A stretch of DNA of 64,000 bases from Clytia hemisphaerica (lineage: Eukaryota; Cnidaria; Hydrozoa; Leptothecata; Clytiidae), in the NCBI GenBank assembly GCA_902728285.1, contig CACVBU010001205.1, positions 1,357,309-1,421,308 on the forward strand, written 5' to 3'. Numbering within the stretch: position 1 is the stretch's first letter; each line of letters opens with the position of its first letter. The position numbers and the translations under genes are program-made. Of this stretch, positions 54,475 through 64,000 are shown one piece after another. The notes under the pieces are model-generated. The model was not told the DNA's origin. It was given only the letters and a program-made list of their open reading frames with translations, and ran no database searches.

Positions 54475-55737
54475 CCAGTACAGTACAGTGCACTCCTCTG
54501 GGAAGACTGAAGAGGGCTGAATTAAGAGTGAATTGAAGTATATATAATTTATAAATTTTGATAAAAAATGCTTTTATTAAAAAATTGTATTTTTATAGAA
54601 GATATTATTTTGTATGAAGGTAAAAAAAAGAATTCTATCTAGTAAGTCCATTGTCTTTAATGATCATTAAACCCTTGTTATTTTACTTATTTCACTGAAA
54701 ATTTCAAGTGGGTTTCATGGTTGGTGGAGGAGCGGTATCGGCTCTTTTTTCAAATGGAGTGGCGGAATTCAACGAAAATTCCGATGGAATTTCGGAAATA
54801 GTGCTCTCTGCCGGAGTCTGAAAAGTGGGGAAAACGGAATTTTGGAAATAGAAAATACATTCGAAATTCACAGATTCTTTGACAAAAGCTTTGAATTTTG
54901 GTTCTTTTTTAGACGGTTTGACGGAAATTGGGGAGAAAAAGGACCGAATTGCAGAATGGGGTACCCCAGATTATTAAATCTCAAACATTTTCTTGAGGAA
55001 AAAGGAAAAAATAATTCCGAGCGTAGTATTCCAAGGTGGTCAAAGTTTCAAAATAAGGATGAAATATTATGAAGAAGAAGAAAATGAAAACCATAAGTCT
55101 TTAATTTACGCTTTTTTAAAACTTGAAACTAAATAAATCACCATTCAGATTTTTTATCAAAAGTTCAACCTCTTTACAGTAAGGTCCTTCAAATAATAAC
55201 TTATCGCCCCCTTCGATACTTATTCAGGACCATTGAGAATTAAGGCAACATGTGTTAAACCTGCAACGTAACTACCGTAGTTTTGCATAACATTCCATTT
55301 CCCACACTAATATTCTCCTGACTTTGCCGGGGATTCTTCCGCTACTTTTCCCAGGATAGCCCAGCATGAGATTAAAAAACGTTTTTTTCAAAACTACCTT
55401 TAAAAGTTGTGTTTACTTACAAAACAACCTAACTTTTCCGAAGCTCATTTTTCAACTAACCGGAGTTCTAGGAGGGGGTTTATCTAAAAAATCCTACATT
55501 ACTAAAAATAGACATAAAGAACAGCAAATTTTGCCGTCCGCAACCGCGATCGAAAGTGATTGTACCATCCCTACTTTTTCATTCCTCTTTGGTTATATTA
55601 TGGTTTCAAAGAACGACAAATTATGCACATGCGTGTTATAATGTAGGATACTTTTGAGGGACAGGCTGTAGTCTTTTTCCGATAGGAAAGTGGAATCTTA
55701 GTGCAGGAAGTGGGATCTCATGCAAAACGACGGTACA

Positions 55738-56517
55738 CAGGGTGTCTACGGATTTTTTTCGGGGTTTTCAAGGTTTTTTTGGTCATTTTTAAGTGGTTTT
55801 TCAAGGTTTTTTGGCAAAAACTTTGGCACTTTTCAAGAATTTTTGATACTCAGTTGATATGGCTCTTTACAGGAATTTTTGTTTTTTTTCAGAGTGGTAG
55901 ATGAAAGAAAAATAGAGGACAGCAAATAAAATTTATTCGCTTTTGGTGCCCGGGGAATTACTTCCACAGTTAAATTCCTATCTCCCTCTCGAGAAGAATA
56001 CCACAAAAAGAAATACTCCAGCTCCCTAAGTCTTCCAACTGTTGAAATAAAGAAAATTTTGATTTTAACTCTTTCAAATGGCTAAAAAACGTCTTGTTTT
56101 TTATTTTGTTTTTTACAAAAATCAATTGCCAAAAGAGTTGTTTTAAGGAATCCTCGAAATTCTATTGATGAACGGCCATTATTCCAAGACGCCCTGAAGC
56201 GATTTGAAAATTGGGGAACAGTCGATTTCTTAGGGCTCATGCAAACGGAAAATTAGTGACAAAAACTCAGCTAATGATAAAAGAATATGTTGCAGGGAAA
56301 TAGGGAATTCTCTAAATGTTATAAAAGGTTTAGCGCCACAGGCGGTTTTTTACTTATTCTTACTTTTCGAATGACTGGATAGTGCTTTTCAAGGTTTTTA
56401 ACGATTTTTCAAGGTTTTCAAGGTTTTTCCCAGAAAATTGATAGTTTTCAAGGTTTTCAAGGTTGGGTGGTTCATTTTCAAGGTTTTCAAGGTTTTCAAG
56501 GTCCCGTAGACACCCTG
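55738..56517. mobile_element. hAT-type MITE with CAGGGTGTCTACGG ends
   Basis: CAGGGTGTCTACGG at 55738 is mirrored by CCGTAGACACCCTG at 56517. Next to both ends, TTTTCAAGG is tandemly repeated (about ten copies on the right side). The GGTACA sequence appears at both flanks. CAGGGTGTCTAC termini are a widespread hAT signature. No transposase frame is present. Confidence 0.85.
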
Positions 56518-56743
56518 GTACAGTATGTCAACAATGGAAGCACCGAATAAAAACATCACATGTTGAAACTTAAGATACAAACCGTCGAAAATAACTTTAA
56601 AACGACACCATAAAAACTTATAAGGCAATCTCAGATTACACTGTTTTGTAATCAATTTCTTGCATCAAATTTTAAAAATTGTATTTCTGTATTCTTACTT
56701 ACACAGTTGATCAAGTGGGGTAGAGAAAACTGACGCGATCATA

Positions 56744-59569
56744 ATGGCAAATATTTCTGTGATTCTAGTTTTGCTTGCACTCTCTATTGCAACAATTCAC
56801 GGGCTACCGAAACATAATGAGCCAAGACAGAGATTAGCAAACTATGCTTTAAGAGGTAAAAAAGTTTTTGTCAACACATACATTTCTTGGGTTGTAGTAG
56901 GACTGAGAGTAATTTATGAGTTTGGCAAAAAACCTGCTGTTAGACTAGAGATTTAGAAATTTTTTTAACGGATTATCTCGGTTGCATAAAAAGTAAGTTT
57001 GGCTACGTAGTTTAAAGGCCTTCTACATTCACATTATACACTCCCTTCTCACAGACCCACTGGGAACATCAATCCCCCATCGAGTTTTACCCCACTGGCT
57101 GAAAAATCTTACAGGGTCTGTGAGAAGGGGGTGTTATTATGTAATACCTCTAATGTAATAAAGAAATCCAATTAAATTAGCCTTTGATAATAATTGAAAT
57201 ATTTGATTCAGATTTTCAAGTCCATCTCTCGGCAAGAGACAATGGATGTGATTGCCATGGAGATTCATGTTATTGTTGTGTCCATGCTGAAGTGGAGAAA
57301 ATTCACCTCAACCACACAGGTAATAAGCTAACGTACTTTACCCACAGATTTATAAAGCCCGAAAGCTTTAAGCTCTTCTAAGCAAGATAAAAAGTGAGAA
57401 TCGCAAGAAATATTGCTGCTATTGTTTTTGAAAACCCACGAAGCTTCTTATTGGTCAAGCGCTGAAATTTTTTTGTAATGTCACGTGACCTAGGTAGGAT
57501 TTCCTACCTAACCTCGGTACACTTTGCAGCCAAAGCACGACTCTCTCTTATTCGAACTCGAACGGGGATCGAATCTAAATCTGTTCGAATTGTAGAAAGA
57601 TTCAAATTGTAGAAAGGGTTTTACTTAGGTTTTTCCTTGAAGGGGAATTTTAATTTGAATGATAGAAATATTCGAATGATAGAAGTTCGAATTAGCGAAA
57701 TTCGACTTAATATTAGGATCCAACATGCCTTTTTCTGATGTTGGATGAAATGTTGGACCAGTTTGCGTCAATTCAAATTTTTGGAAAAAATGAAAATTCA
57801 AAAAAGAAGAAAAAAATCGTGTTGTGTTGGACGGTGATCCAACATTTGCACATTTTTATGTCGGATGAAATGTTGGATCGGTTTGCCCCGGCCTTGATTT
57901 TCGCTTAATCCAACCACGAACGAGATTTTCTTGAAAAGAAAGCAATTTTTTTCATCTTCGTTATCTCTTTTCCTTTTTCAGTATGTGTTGTTTTGGATTA
58001 CATACCCGACGAATTGGTAAGTCAAACTACTAACCCTTCGAATAATCCCATAATCCCGACAGGTTCCGTGTGGTAATCAAGTTCGAAATATATATTAAGA
58101 ATTTTTATAGGTACTCTAGCATTTTTCAGAATAAGATCGGGTGAGAATCGCGATTTTAGCACTCCCCCTTTATTATTTCATTGGATATTTCGATTTTGGG
58201 AGGGTGGGAGATTCAGTGGCTTCTAGGCTACATTCCCAGCCTTATCCAGAGCAATTTTGAGCTTTTGAAACCTGAGATCTTAAGTCTATCGTTAAAATAT
58301 TACATTCCAGAAGTAATTTAGAGCATTTGAAAATCATTTGCACCGTTTAAAATTTTGATTAAAATATTACGATTTTAATTGTAGACGAAACTTTTCAAAT
58401 CTGCGGATATCCCCTAAAAAATGGCAAAATTTGCCTGGAAAAAAATTGCCCTTTAAAGTTAAATTTTTTTTATCTACTTTAATGCTTTTAATCCGTAAAG
58501 TGAGGTTGGACGAAGTAAAATAAATTTTTACCCCTTGTAAATTTCAGAATAACTTTTAACCCCCTGGAAATTTCAAAAGTTTTCTTTGATCACTTGGAAT
58601 AATAAGTGAGAATATCATTATTATCAAAAAAAAACAAATGTTTAATAACAGACAAGTTTTCGTATATTTTCAGGGATTGGATGTGAAGCTCAACATAGAT
58701 GACGTCACTCTTTTCGTTGAAAAAGTCTCTCGTAAGTAAAATCCAAAAATAAAATTCGTTTTCTTCTTTCCACTCTTAAGCTAAGGCTATACTGAGCAAT
58801 TTTTTCAGGCGCTTCCAACGCAATCTTTGCAACAAGCACCTGAAAAAAAAAAGATTGTAGCTTGGTCAAATTCTCTGCAATCTTTTCTGCAACGCAATAA
58901 AACGCAAAAAAATATTGCAAAAAAAATTGCAGGAGGCTGCAACAAAATAGATCAGATCAAAAAAAGAGGAGAAATTCTCTTTATGTTTACTTTTCTTCTT
59001 TTGTCCTATTGTTTAAAATTCTCGTAATAAAAATTATTTTTTTGGCGGGATGAAATAAGCTGTGAGAAGGAAATTTTTAATTTTTAAAATAATTGCACAA
59101 CTTATTTTTTGTGACTAGACTTTAACTCTTTTCGCGTGCAGCGCAATTGCCAATAATTATTGCATTGCACGCGCCTGAAAAAATTGCTTAGTGTAGCCTA
59201 AGCTTTCCAGGCAATAATTCTCCAAGGTAGATTTGACTCTCAATAATTTATTTTTCAGTGCGAAACCCACCACCACTCTGTGCCGGTATCCCACACTTGG
59301 AGAAATACGCAAGCGTGTGTATTGACTTCTTTAACATTGAATGGACAGAGAAAGTCGGAGGATGTATCAAACTCGATGCTAAATTGGCTGGAATCACTTT
59401 AGAAGAGATCAATATTGGTTGTTTCTTTTATCCATTAACAAAACATCAAATGCACAATGTATTGTGGGAACAACACGTGATGGAAGAACTACGAAAAAGT
59501 TTCAAACAAATTCAAGCAAAGAAACAACAAGAAATTTACAAACATTTCGTACTGGAAGAAGATGTATAA
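56744..59569 (+). CDS. Secreted cysteine-rich DUF4773-type protein
   Basis: Five exons join in phase (56744-56855, 57212-57319, 57982-58016, 58674-58731, 59259-59569) to give about 207 residues. A signal peptide (about 1-19, hydrophobic VILVLLALSIATI, cut after HG) is followed by a short basic linker. The conserved domain (about 50-165) has the cluster GCDCHGDSCYCCVHAEVEKI, then VCVVLDYIPDELGLDVKLNI, LRNPPPLCAGIPHLEKYASV and GGCIKLDAKLAGITLEEINI followed by GCFFYP. This pattern matches the animal DUF4773 family, whose function is not established. Absence of a membrane segment or KDEL signal points to secretion. The tail (about 165-207) is a charged helix rich in Lys and Gln. Intron 1 holds a copy of the CACCCCC hairpin family and intron 4 a 428-bp MITE. 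It is convergent with POLR2H, 417 bp apart. Confidence 0.88.
57036..57135. mobile_element. CACCCCCTTCTCACAGACC hairpin family, copy 4 (short)
   Basis: The left end ACTCCCTTCTCACAGACCCA and right end GGGTCTGTGAGAAGGGGGTG pair over about 25 bp around only 50 bp. It is an internal-deletion derivative in DUF4773-gene intron 1. Confidence 0.8.
58082..58385 (+). repeat. Interspersed ~350-bp repeat, copy C
   Basis: Contains GGCTTCTAGGCTACATTCCC, TTTTGAGCTTTTGAAACC and GAAAATCATTTGCACCGTTT in the same order as copies A and B. It is followed at 58420-58615 by a partial relative of 29381-29637. Both are in DUF4773-gene intron 3. Confidence 0.6.
58778..59205. mobile_element. MITE with AAGCTAAGGCTATACTGAGC ends
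   Basis: AAGCTAAGGCTATACTGAGC + AATTTTTTCAGGCGC on the left is mirrored by GCGCCTGAAAAAATTGCTTA + GTGTAGCCTAAGCTT on the right. CTTGGTCA and GCAACGC motifs lie inside. It occupies most of DUF4773-gene intron 4. Confidence 0.88.
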
Positions 59570-59986
59570 AGTTTAAAACGAATAACCTGGAAAAACCGAG
59601 GAAGCTAAAAAAGTTTTTTTTTAATTTTTCTCTGACTTTTTTGCACTTAAAAATTGACGAAAGTGAATATTTTGAGTTCATTAGATTATCAATCTTGTTA
59701 ACCATAATAGATATATGATATACTAGTAATATCATTACATACTTGTAGCAAATTTCAAAAAACCCATATAAAATGTTCTGTAATATTTGAAAATTCCATG
59801 TTTCATTTCTCCCATTTCGAAATCCGTTTGTCTTTCTGAGTAGATCTAAAATGAACACTTTTTCAATAGCTTCAAAAAGCCTAACATCGAAATCGTTCTC
59901 TGCGATTCAAAAAAATGATCTTTCTTCGACCTCTCCTCGTTAAAAGCAATGTTCTTTTTACACCAAAAGTATCCCATTTGTATCCC

Positions 59987-62795
59987 TTAAAAGGCGATTT
60001 TTTTCATCAACAAATACATTAGCTGATCAACTTCCATACCGTGTAGATTATTCGCGTCACCTTGTAGCCTCATCAACAGTCCACCGTAAGAAACGTAGGC
60101 TGATCTGAAAAGAGTATATTTAATAATAATGAAATTAAATGTGGCCAAGTGTTGAGTTTGTTCGTCCAAGATTCTCAACAAACAATGCAATGATACTTCA
60201 TTTTTCTTCAAAAATACAACGGAATATTTACTTGATTTTCCTTCAAAAATACAAAGGAATATTTTTTAATTTCCCATCAAGAATATAACGAAATAATTTT
60301 TCCTTCAAAAATACATCGATATTTTATAATTTGCTTCAAAAATACAACGAAATAATTCTCATTTTCCTTCAAGAATACATAAAAAGGATTTATCGTTTTC
60401 TTTCTAAAATACAAAGAAGGCATTTCTAATTTTCCTTCAAGAATACAACAAAATAATTCTTCCAAAAATAATACAAAAAATGATTCATTTCCCTCGAAAA
60501 TAAGAAAATATACCGGATGCACCAAAAAAGTATCCACCAGGTTTGTCAGGATATTGTGAGCTTACAGTTAAAGATTTTTTTGTAGATTCTTTGGTTGTTC
60601 TATTAGTAGGGGGGATTTTGTTCGATTTTTTTAAATCGCCCGATTGTTTTGTTAGAAGCACTTGTTATACATTTTTGGAAAGCTAAGGGGTAGGGGAATC
60701 GAAATTACGATGTTTCCAATTTTTTTTCGGACACTTTGGTGTGATTTTCGGACAAATATGACGGTCTCAGGCAAAAATCATAGGGTCAAAAATTAATGAA
60801 AATTTTAGCTTGAGAAAACGGAGACCTGTTGTATATTTTTGGAAAGCTCTTAAAAAATTAAGATTAGAGATATATTGCAAGTATAGGTGATTTCTGTACC
60901 TAACTCGAGATATTAACCCTTGAAAATCGTGTTTTTCAGCCAGAAACAGCTGTTTTGTCCAGTTTTTGCGCTTTTTGAAGCTCAATATCTCGATAGAGGA
61001 AAGCTTAACTTAAATTTTGGTATATATAAAACTAAAAGTTATGTTGAAAAATCGAAAATTTTGACCTACCCGAAATTAATCACAAGGGGACAAAAAATAA
61101 AACTTACAATCTATTTCCAAAATGATCACCACCACCAGAATTTTCAGCGTCTATCCTGTACACTTTTCCATGCATGACATATTCAAACTGGTCAGCTCTT
61201 GATGGGGCATTATCTGCTGAATTATATTCACCATCATCTGGAGTTCCATCCTCACGTAATGTTGTGGCCAAAACAAGACGGAATTTTTCACCAAGGTCAA
61301 CTGGGTAGATCTGTGTGTTGACATCCAAAATCAAATCCATTTTGAAACTTTCACTTTCACAATGAAGTCTTGACACTGATAACGATAGAAAAGATATAGG
61401 TTCTTCTAGAGGACAAGTAATAATTATCAATAATTGAAGCCTACAGTGTTTTTGCATGTTTTAAAAATTTAATGGTGAGGAAGAAATTTTAATGAATTTA
61501 ACCTAATATATCGGGTGCACCACAAAAAAGTATACATGTTTGTCGAGATATTGCGAGCTTCAGGATTTCAATTTTTTGTTCATTCTATTTTCATCGTATA
61601 GAGGATGCTCTAACTTGAATTTTGAGCTATCTATCATACATTGAATTTGAAAAAGTAGTTCGAAAATCATTTAAAAAAAAGACTTTTTAATGTTGAATTT
61701 TCAGATAATCATAAAAAACAGCGACCATACTTTTCTCTTGACACTTACCTTCTTTGTACACGTAAAAATACCAAAAATGCAACTGTGTTCATCAAAACTC
61801 ATTACGAAATTTGAAAGATATGGTAAAGCAAGCTATTCCCATGTGGGATAATATTTTTGAAAAAGCTGAGAAAAAGTTTTATAAATCTCCAAGAGAGGTT
61901 TTGATGTTATGTGTGTGCTATATGATAAAAACGTTGGAAAAAATAGATCACCATTCCTCGACTAGTGACTCAAAGAACTTGGGTCTGCATTGAGTTTGCT
62001 CGTGTTGGAAATGTTCATGATGTGCAAATAAGATGGAGAAACTGTTGGCAAAATATAAATAAGAAAAAAAAGAATCAAAAAAACAATGAAATTGTGTTTT
62101 TGTCATTTTGTCTTATTTATAATTATAGCGTGATTGCTGTAATGATTTTTTGAAATTTCGACATGGAAAAAAAAGTCAGTTAATAAAAAAAACAAACTTT
62201 CGAACTACTTTTTCAATTCTAAAGTATGATAGCTCGAAATTCAAGTTAGAGCATCCTCTATACGATGAAAAAAGAATGAACAAAAAATTGAAATCCTGAA
62301 GCTCACAATATCTTGACAAACCTGTATACTTTATTTTGGTGCACTCGGTAGATTTCTTGTAATCAACAAATCAAATTCTCGCAGATCCCTTACCAAATTA
62401 TTTCTTTCAGGCTATTTGTGTAATAAAATTCCTTCTACAAAAACCTTCTGGACCTTCCAGCAGATCAAATTCCAACCAAATTTTTTCCTCAATGGTATCT
62501 CTTTTTCAAGAAAGAAAGAAGAGAAAGACCCCAAACTGATTGATTTCCAAAAAGCCAGGCCATATTTTAGAAAGGCACGGCAGCGCCCGTTGGTGGCCAA
62601 AGGTATCGTTCCATTAAAAAGGCAGTTTTTACCAATATTTTAGTAATTTCAGGAGGGGCAGCGTCCGATAACCGAACGCTTAAAGGGCATGAAGAATGGC
62701 CTGAAAGCAGTGTGAATAATACCTCTATCAAATTTCTTGCCTCCTGGATCAATGTCTTTCACATCAAAAATATCTTCAAATACAACTCCTGCCAT
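59987..62795 (-). CDS. POLR2H: POLR2H (RPB8), shared RNA polymerase subunit
   Basis: Three minus-strand exons (62723-62795, 61108-61375, 59987-60104) join in phase 1 then phase 2, giving 152 residues against about 150 in human. The N-terminus [20 protein letters not shown] is the family's start. The middle exon has [41 protein letters not shown] and [16 protein letters not shown]. The last exon ends with [20 protein letters not shown] and VYLLMKK-like [14 protein letters not shown]8 is an OB-fold subunit common to RNA polymerases I, II and III. The variable loop (residues about 105-113) is Gly-rich here. Intron 1 carries a 842-bp hairpin element, and intron 2 a 35-bp array and a half-hairpin. 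The longer frame running upstream of exon 2 is intron read-through. Confidence 0.97.
60200..60505 (+). repeat. ~35-bp degenerate array (TTTTCCTTCAAAAATACAAC)
   Basis: About nine imperfect copies of TTTTCCTTCAAAAATACAAC + GAAATAATT follow each other in POLR2H intron 2. Open frames on the minus strand here are repetitive by-products. Confidence 0.75.
60511..61000. mobile_element. Half TACCGG hairpin element (L4) with mixed modules
   Basis: The end TACCGGATGCACCAAAAAAG + TATCCACCAGGTTTGTCAGG resembles the 61509-62350 element. From about 60640 onward the sequence (GCACTTGTTATACATTTTTG, AGCTAAGGGGTAGGGGAATC, ACGGTCTCAGGCAAAAATCA) instead matches the inner hairpin of 32387-33738. The right half is missing after CTCAATATCTCGA. 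Confidence 0.75.
61509..62350. mobile_element. TATCGGGTGCACCAC hairpin element (L3) with unique centre
   Basis: Arms of about 170 bp pair: TATCGGGTGCACCACAAAAA through GAGATATTGCGAGCTTCAGG and ATAGAGGATGCTCTAACTTG on the left, mirrored on the right up to GGTGCACTCGGTA. The centre, about 61690-62160, is not palindromic and contains an unrecognised open frame (61811-61993, extending upstream). It lies in POLR2H intron 1. Confidence 0.85.
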
Positions 62796-64000
62796 TTTGA
62801 ATATTTAGGTTGTTCAATCTAAATGTTAATAATTGTTCATATCTATATTATAAATTTTAAACAATTTCAAACTTTTTAAAATTTTTTGACAACCAGGACC
62901 GGTACATATGGAGGTAAAAACAGTATCAAAGAAATGTAAACTTCAATTTCATTTTGAAATTAAAATATAACTAAACTTGAAAATGAGATAAAAAGCTTTT
63001 TAGATTATGTCATCACCTGTTGTCATACATGAAATTAATGAAAGTAAAAATTTATTGAAAACTTGGAAAACTGAGTAATTGAAAGCAATAAAAATTATGT
63101 CATGATAAAATATATTACAGTATTTAGGAATTGTTTATCGAAAGAGCCATCAATCCCATTAAATAAGTCTCATGTCACTCACTCATGTGACATTTCTAAA
63201 GAGCACAAGGTTGTGAGTCCCTATTTGGTTGTTTAGGTCCTTTGGTAGCAAAAGAAAATACTTCCAAGCTACTGTATTGAAAATTTTGACGCACCAATGA
63301 GTGATTTCTAAACAAAAGAATGACCTGGGTTATTGAGTATATTGAGTAAGTGTTTTAGCAGGCTTTTTTATTTGTGATTTGTTATCATATGAAAGCTATG
63401 TAGGAGAAATTCACATTAGACCAATTAATTTTAGAATAATCATCCCAGACAAAAAGAATTTGCTCAGATCATTGGGATATATCTCCCTTTGGGAAGATTT
63501 TTTCTCATTGGGAAATTGAAAAATGACTTTAAACCTTAAGGGAGGCTGTCTGATGATATTCTTTAGGTTTCTTCTACTGATATCTTCACGGCCCTCCTTT
63601 ATGAACTGTTTATCAAATTTCCCCCAATGAGATTGCCACAATTCATGAGGCTGCTTCTTTTTGTTGCTGTGACCTTTCAGTGGCTTTCACAATGACCAGT
63701 CTGGAATTGGTGCACATCACACTAAATATATTTAGCATGATCATCAATCTTGGGGTGACGTGTTGGCCTACAGACACCATTAGAAGGATTTAAAGACTTA
63801 CTAGTTAAGTTTTGCACTATTTATTTTAAAGGCGCTCTTTAGACAAAAAACATAGGTTTTCAGGGACTCCCCCCCCTCAACCTGCACCAGGCTCTGCCCT
63901 AAATCTGCTCATCTTTCGCCTGGACGAACAGATTTTTTGCTGGTGAATTCTGAATATGAAAAGAAAATTGATTGTGATCAATTGATCATCTTAGAGTCAA
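62796..64000. other. Region upstream of POLR2H
   Basis: This would contain the POLR2H promoter on the minus strand, but I see no clear core element. The sequence is AT-rich and gene-free by my reading; the 63411-63641 minus-strand frame has no recognisable motif. Confidence 0.35.

Larger units (their letters stand above)
53634..56743. other. Intergenic region between the EGF gene and the DUF4773 gene
   Basis: Apart from the elements at 53774-53873, 54199-54474 and 55738-56517, I see no gene. TTTCGGAAATAG / GGAATTTTGGAAATAG repeats occur near 54790-54850. Open frames at 54842-55072 and 55366-55641 have no recognisable motif. Confidence 0.4.

Noticed and set aside
61104-61457. POLR2H starting at the Met near 61457
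   Set aside because: The segment before position 61375 is intronic read-through; the true first exon with [12 protein letters not shown] is at 62723-62795 and fits the phase.

Overview
This is an AT-rich, intron-rich animal genomic window. Short phase-consistent exons, GT-AG introns full of hairpin-type mobile elements, metazoan protein families and a Penelope-like retroelement point to an invertebrate. The retroelement type and the DUF4773-type protein make a cnidarian or another early-branching animal my best guess, but the species cannot be fixed from the sequence.

I could assemble eight protein-coding genes exon by exon with matching splice phases (the 5' end of GGH is open). From left to right they are: a compact TRAF-family adaptor (minus, 5343-7623); the spliceosomal RRM protein RBMX2 (plus, 18571-23616); the histone-acylation reader YEATS4/GAS41 (plus, 24178-37195); gamma-glutamyl hydrolase GGH (minus, 26086-27504 or further), nested inside YEATS4 intron 1; a secreted-then-anchored mucin-stalk/EGF/transmembrane protein (plus, 38663-53633); a single-exon class A GPCR (minus, 47611-48768), nested inside an intron of the EGF gene; a secreted DUF4773-type cysteine-rich protein (plus, 56744-59569); and the RNA polymerase subunit POLR2H/RPB8 (minus, 59987-62795). 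RBMX2 and YEATS4 are tandem neighbours 561 bp apart, and the DUF4773 gene and POLR2H are convergent. The genes do not form a pathway, although RBMX2, YEATS4 and POLR2H all serve nuclear gene expression.

Most of the remaining sequence is repeats. 1-5300 carries a Penelope-like element with two 536-bp inverted arms plus hairpin elements. 8000-18500 is a gene-poor block of hairpin elements, a dispersed GAGGTTAAC motif cluster, CCGCGAAATT arrays and a tRNA-derived sequence. The introns of YEATS4, the EGF gene, the DUF4773 gene and POLR2H hold at least ten miniature inverted-repeat families, several present in two to five copies here. They also hold a 124-bp satellite array interrupted by a hAT-like element, a ~190-bp tandem array and long nested hairpins with TACCGGGTG/CACCCGGTA ends. 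Nested insertions allow relative dating of some families.

The items most worth following up are the EGF protein, whose cysteine spacing, membrane-proximal position and intron placement resemble ErbB-ligand precursors; the two opposite-strand nested genes; and the modular TACCGGGTG hairpin family.
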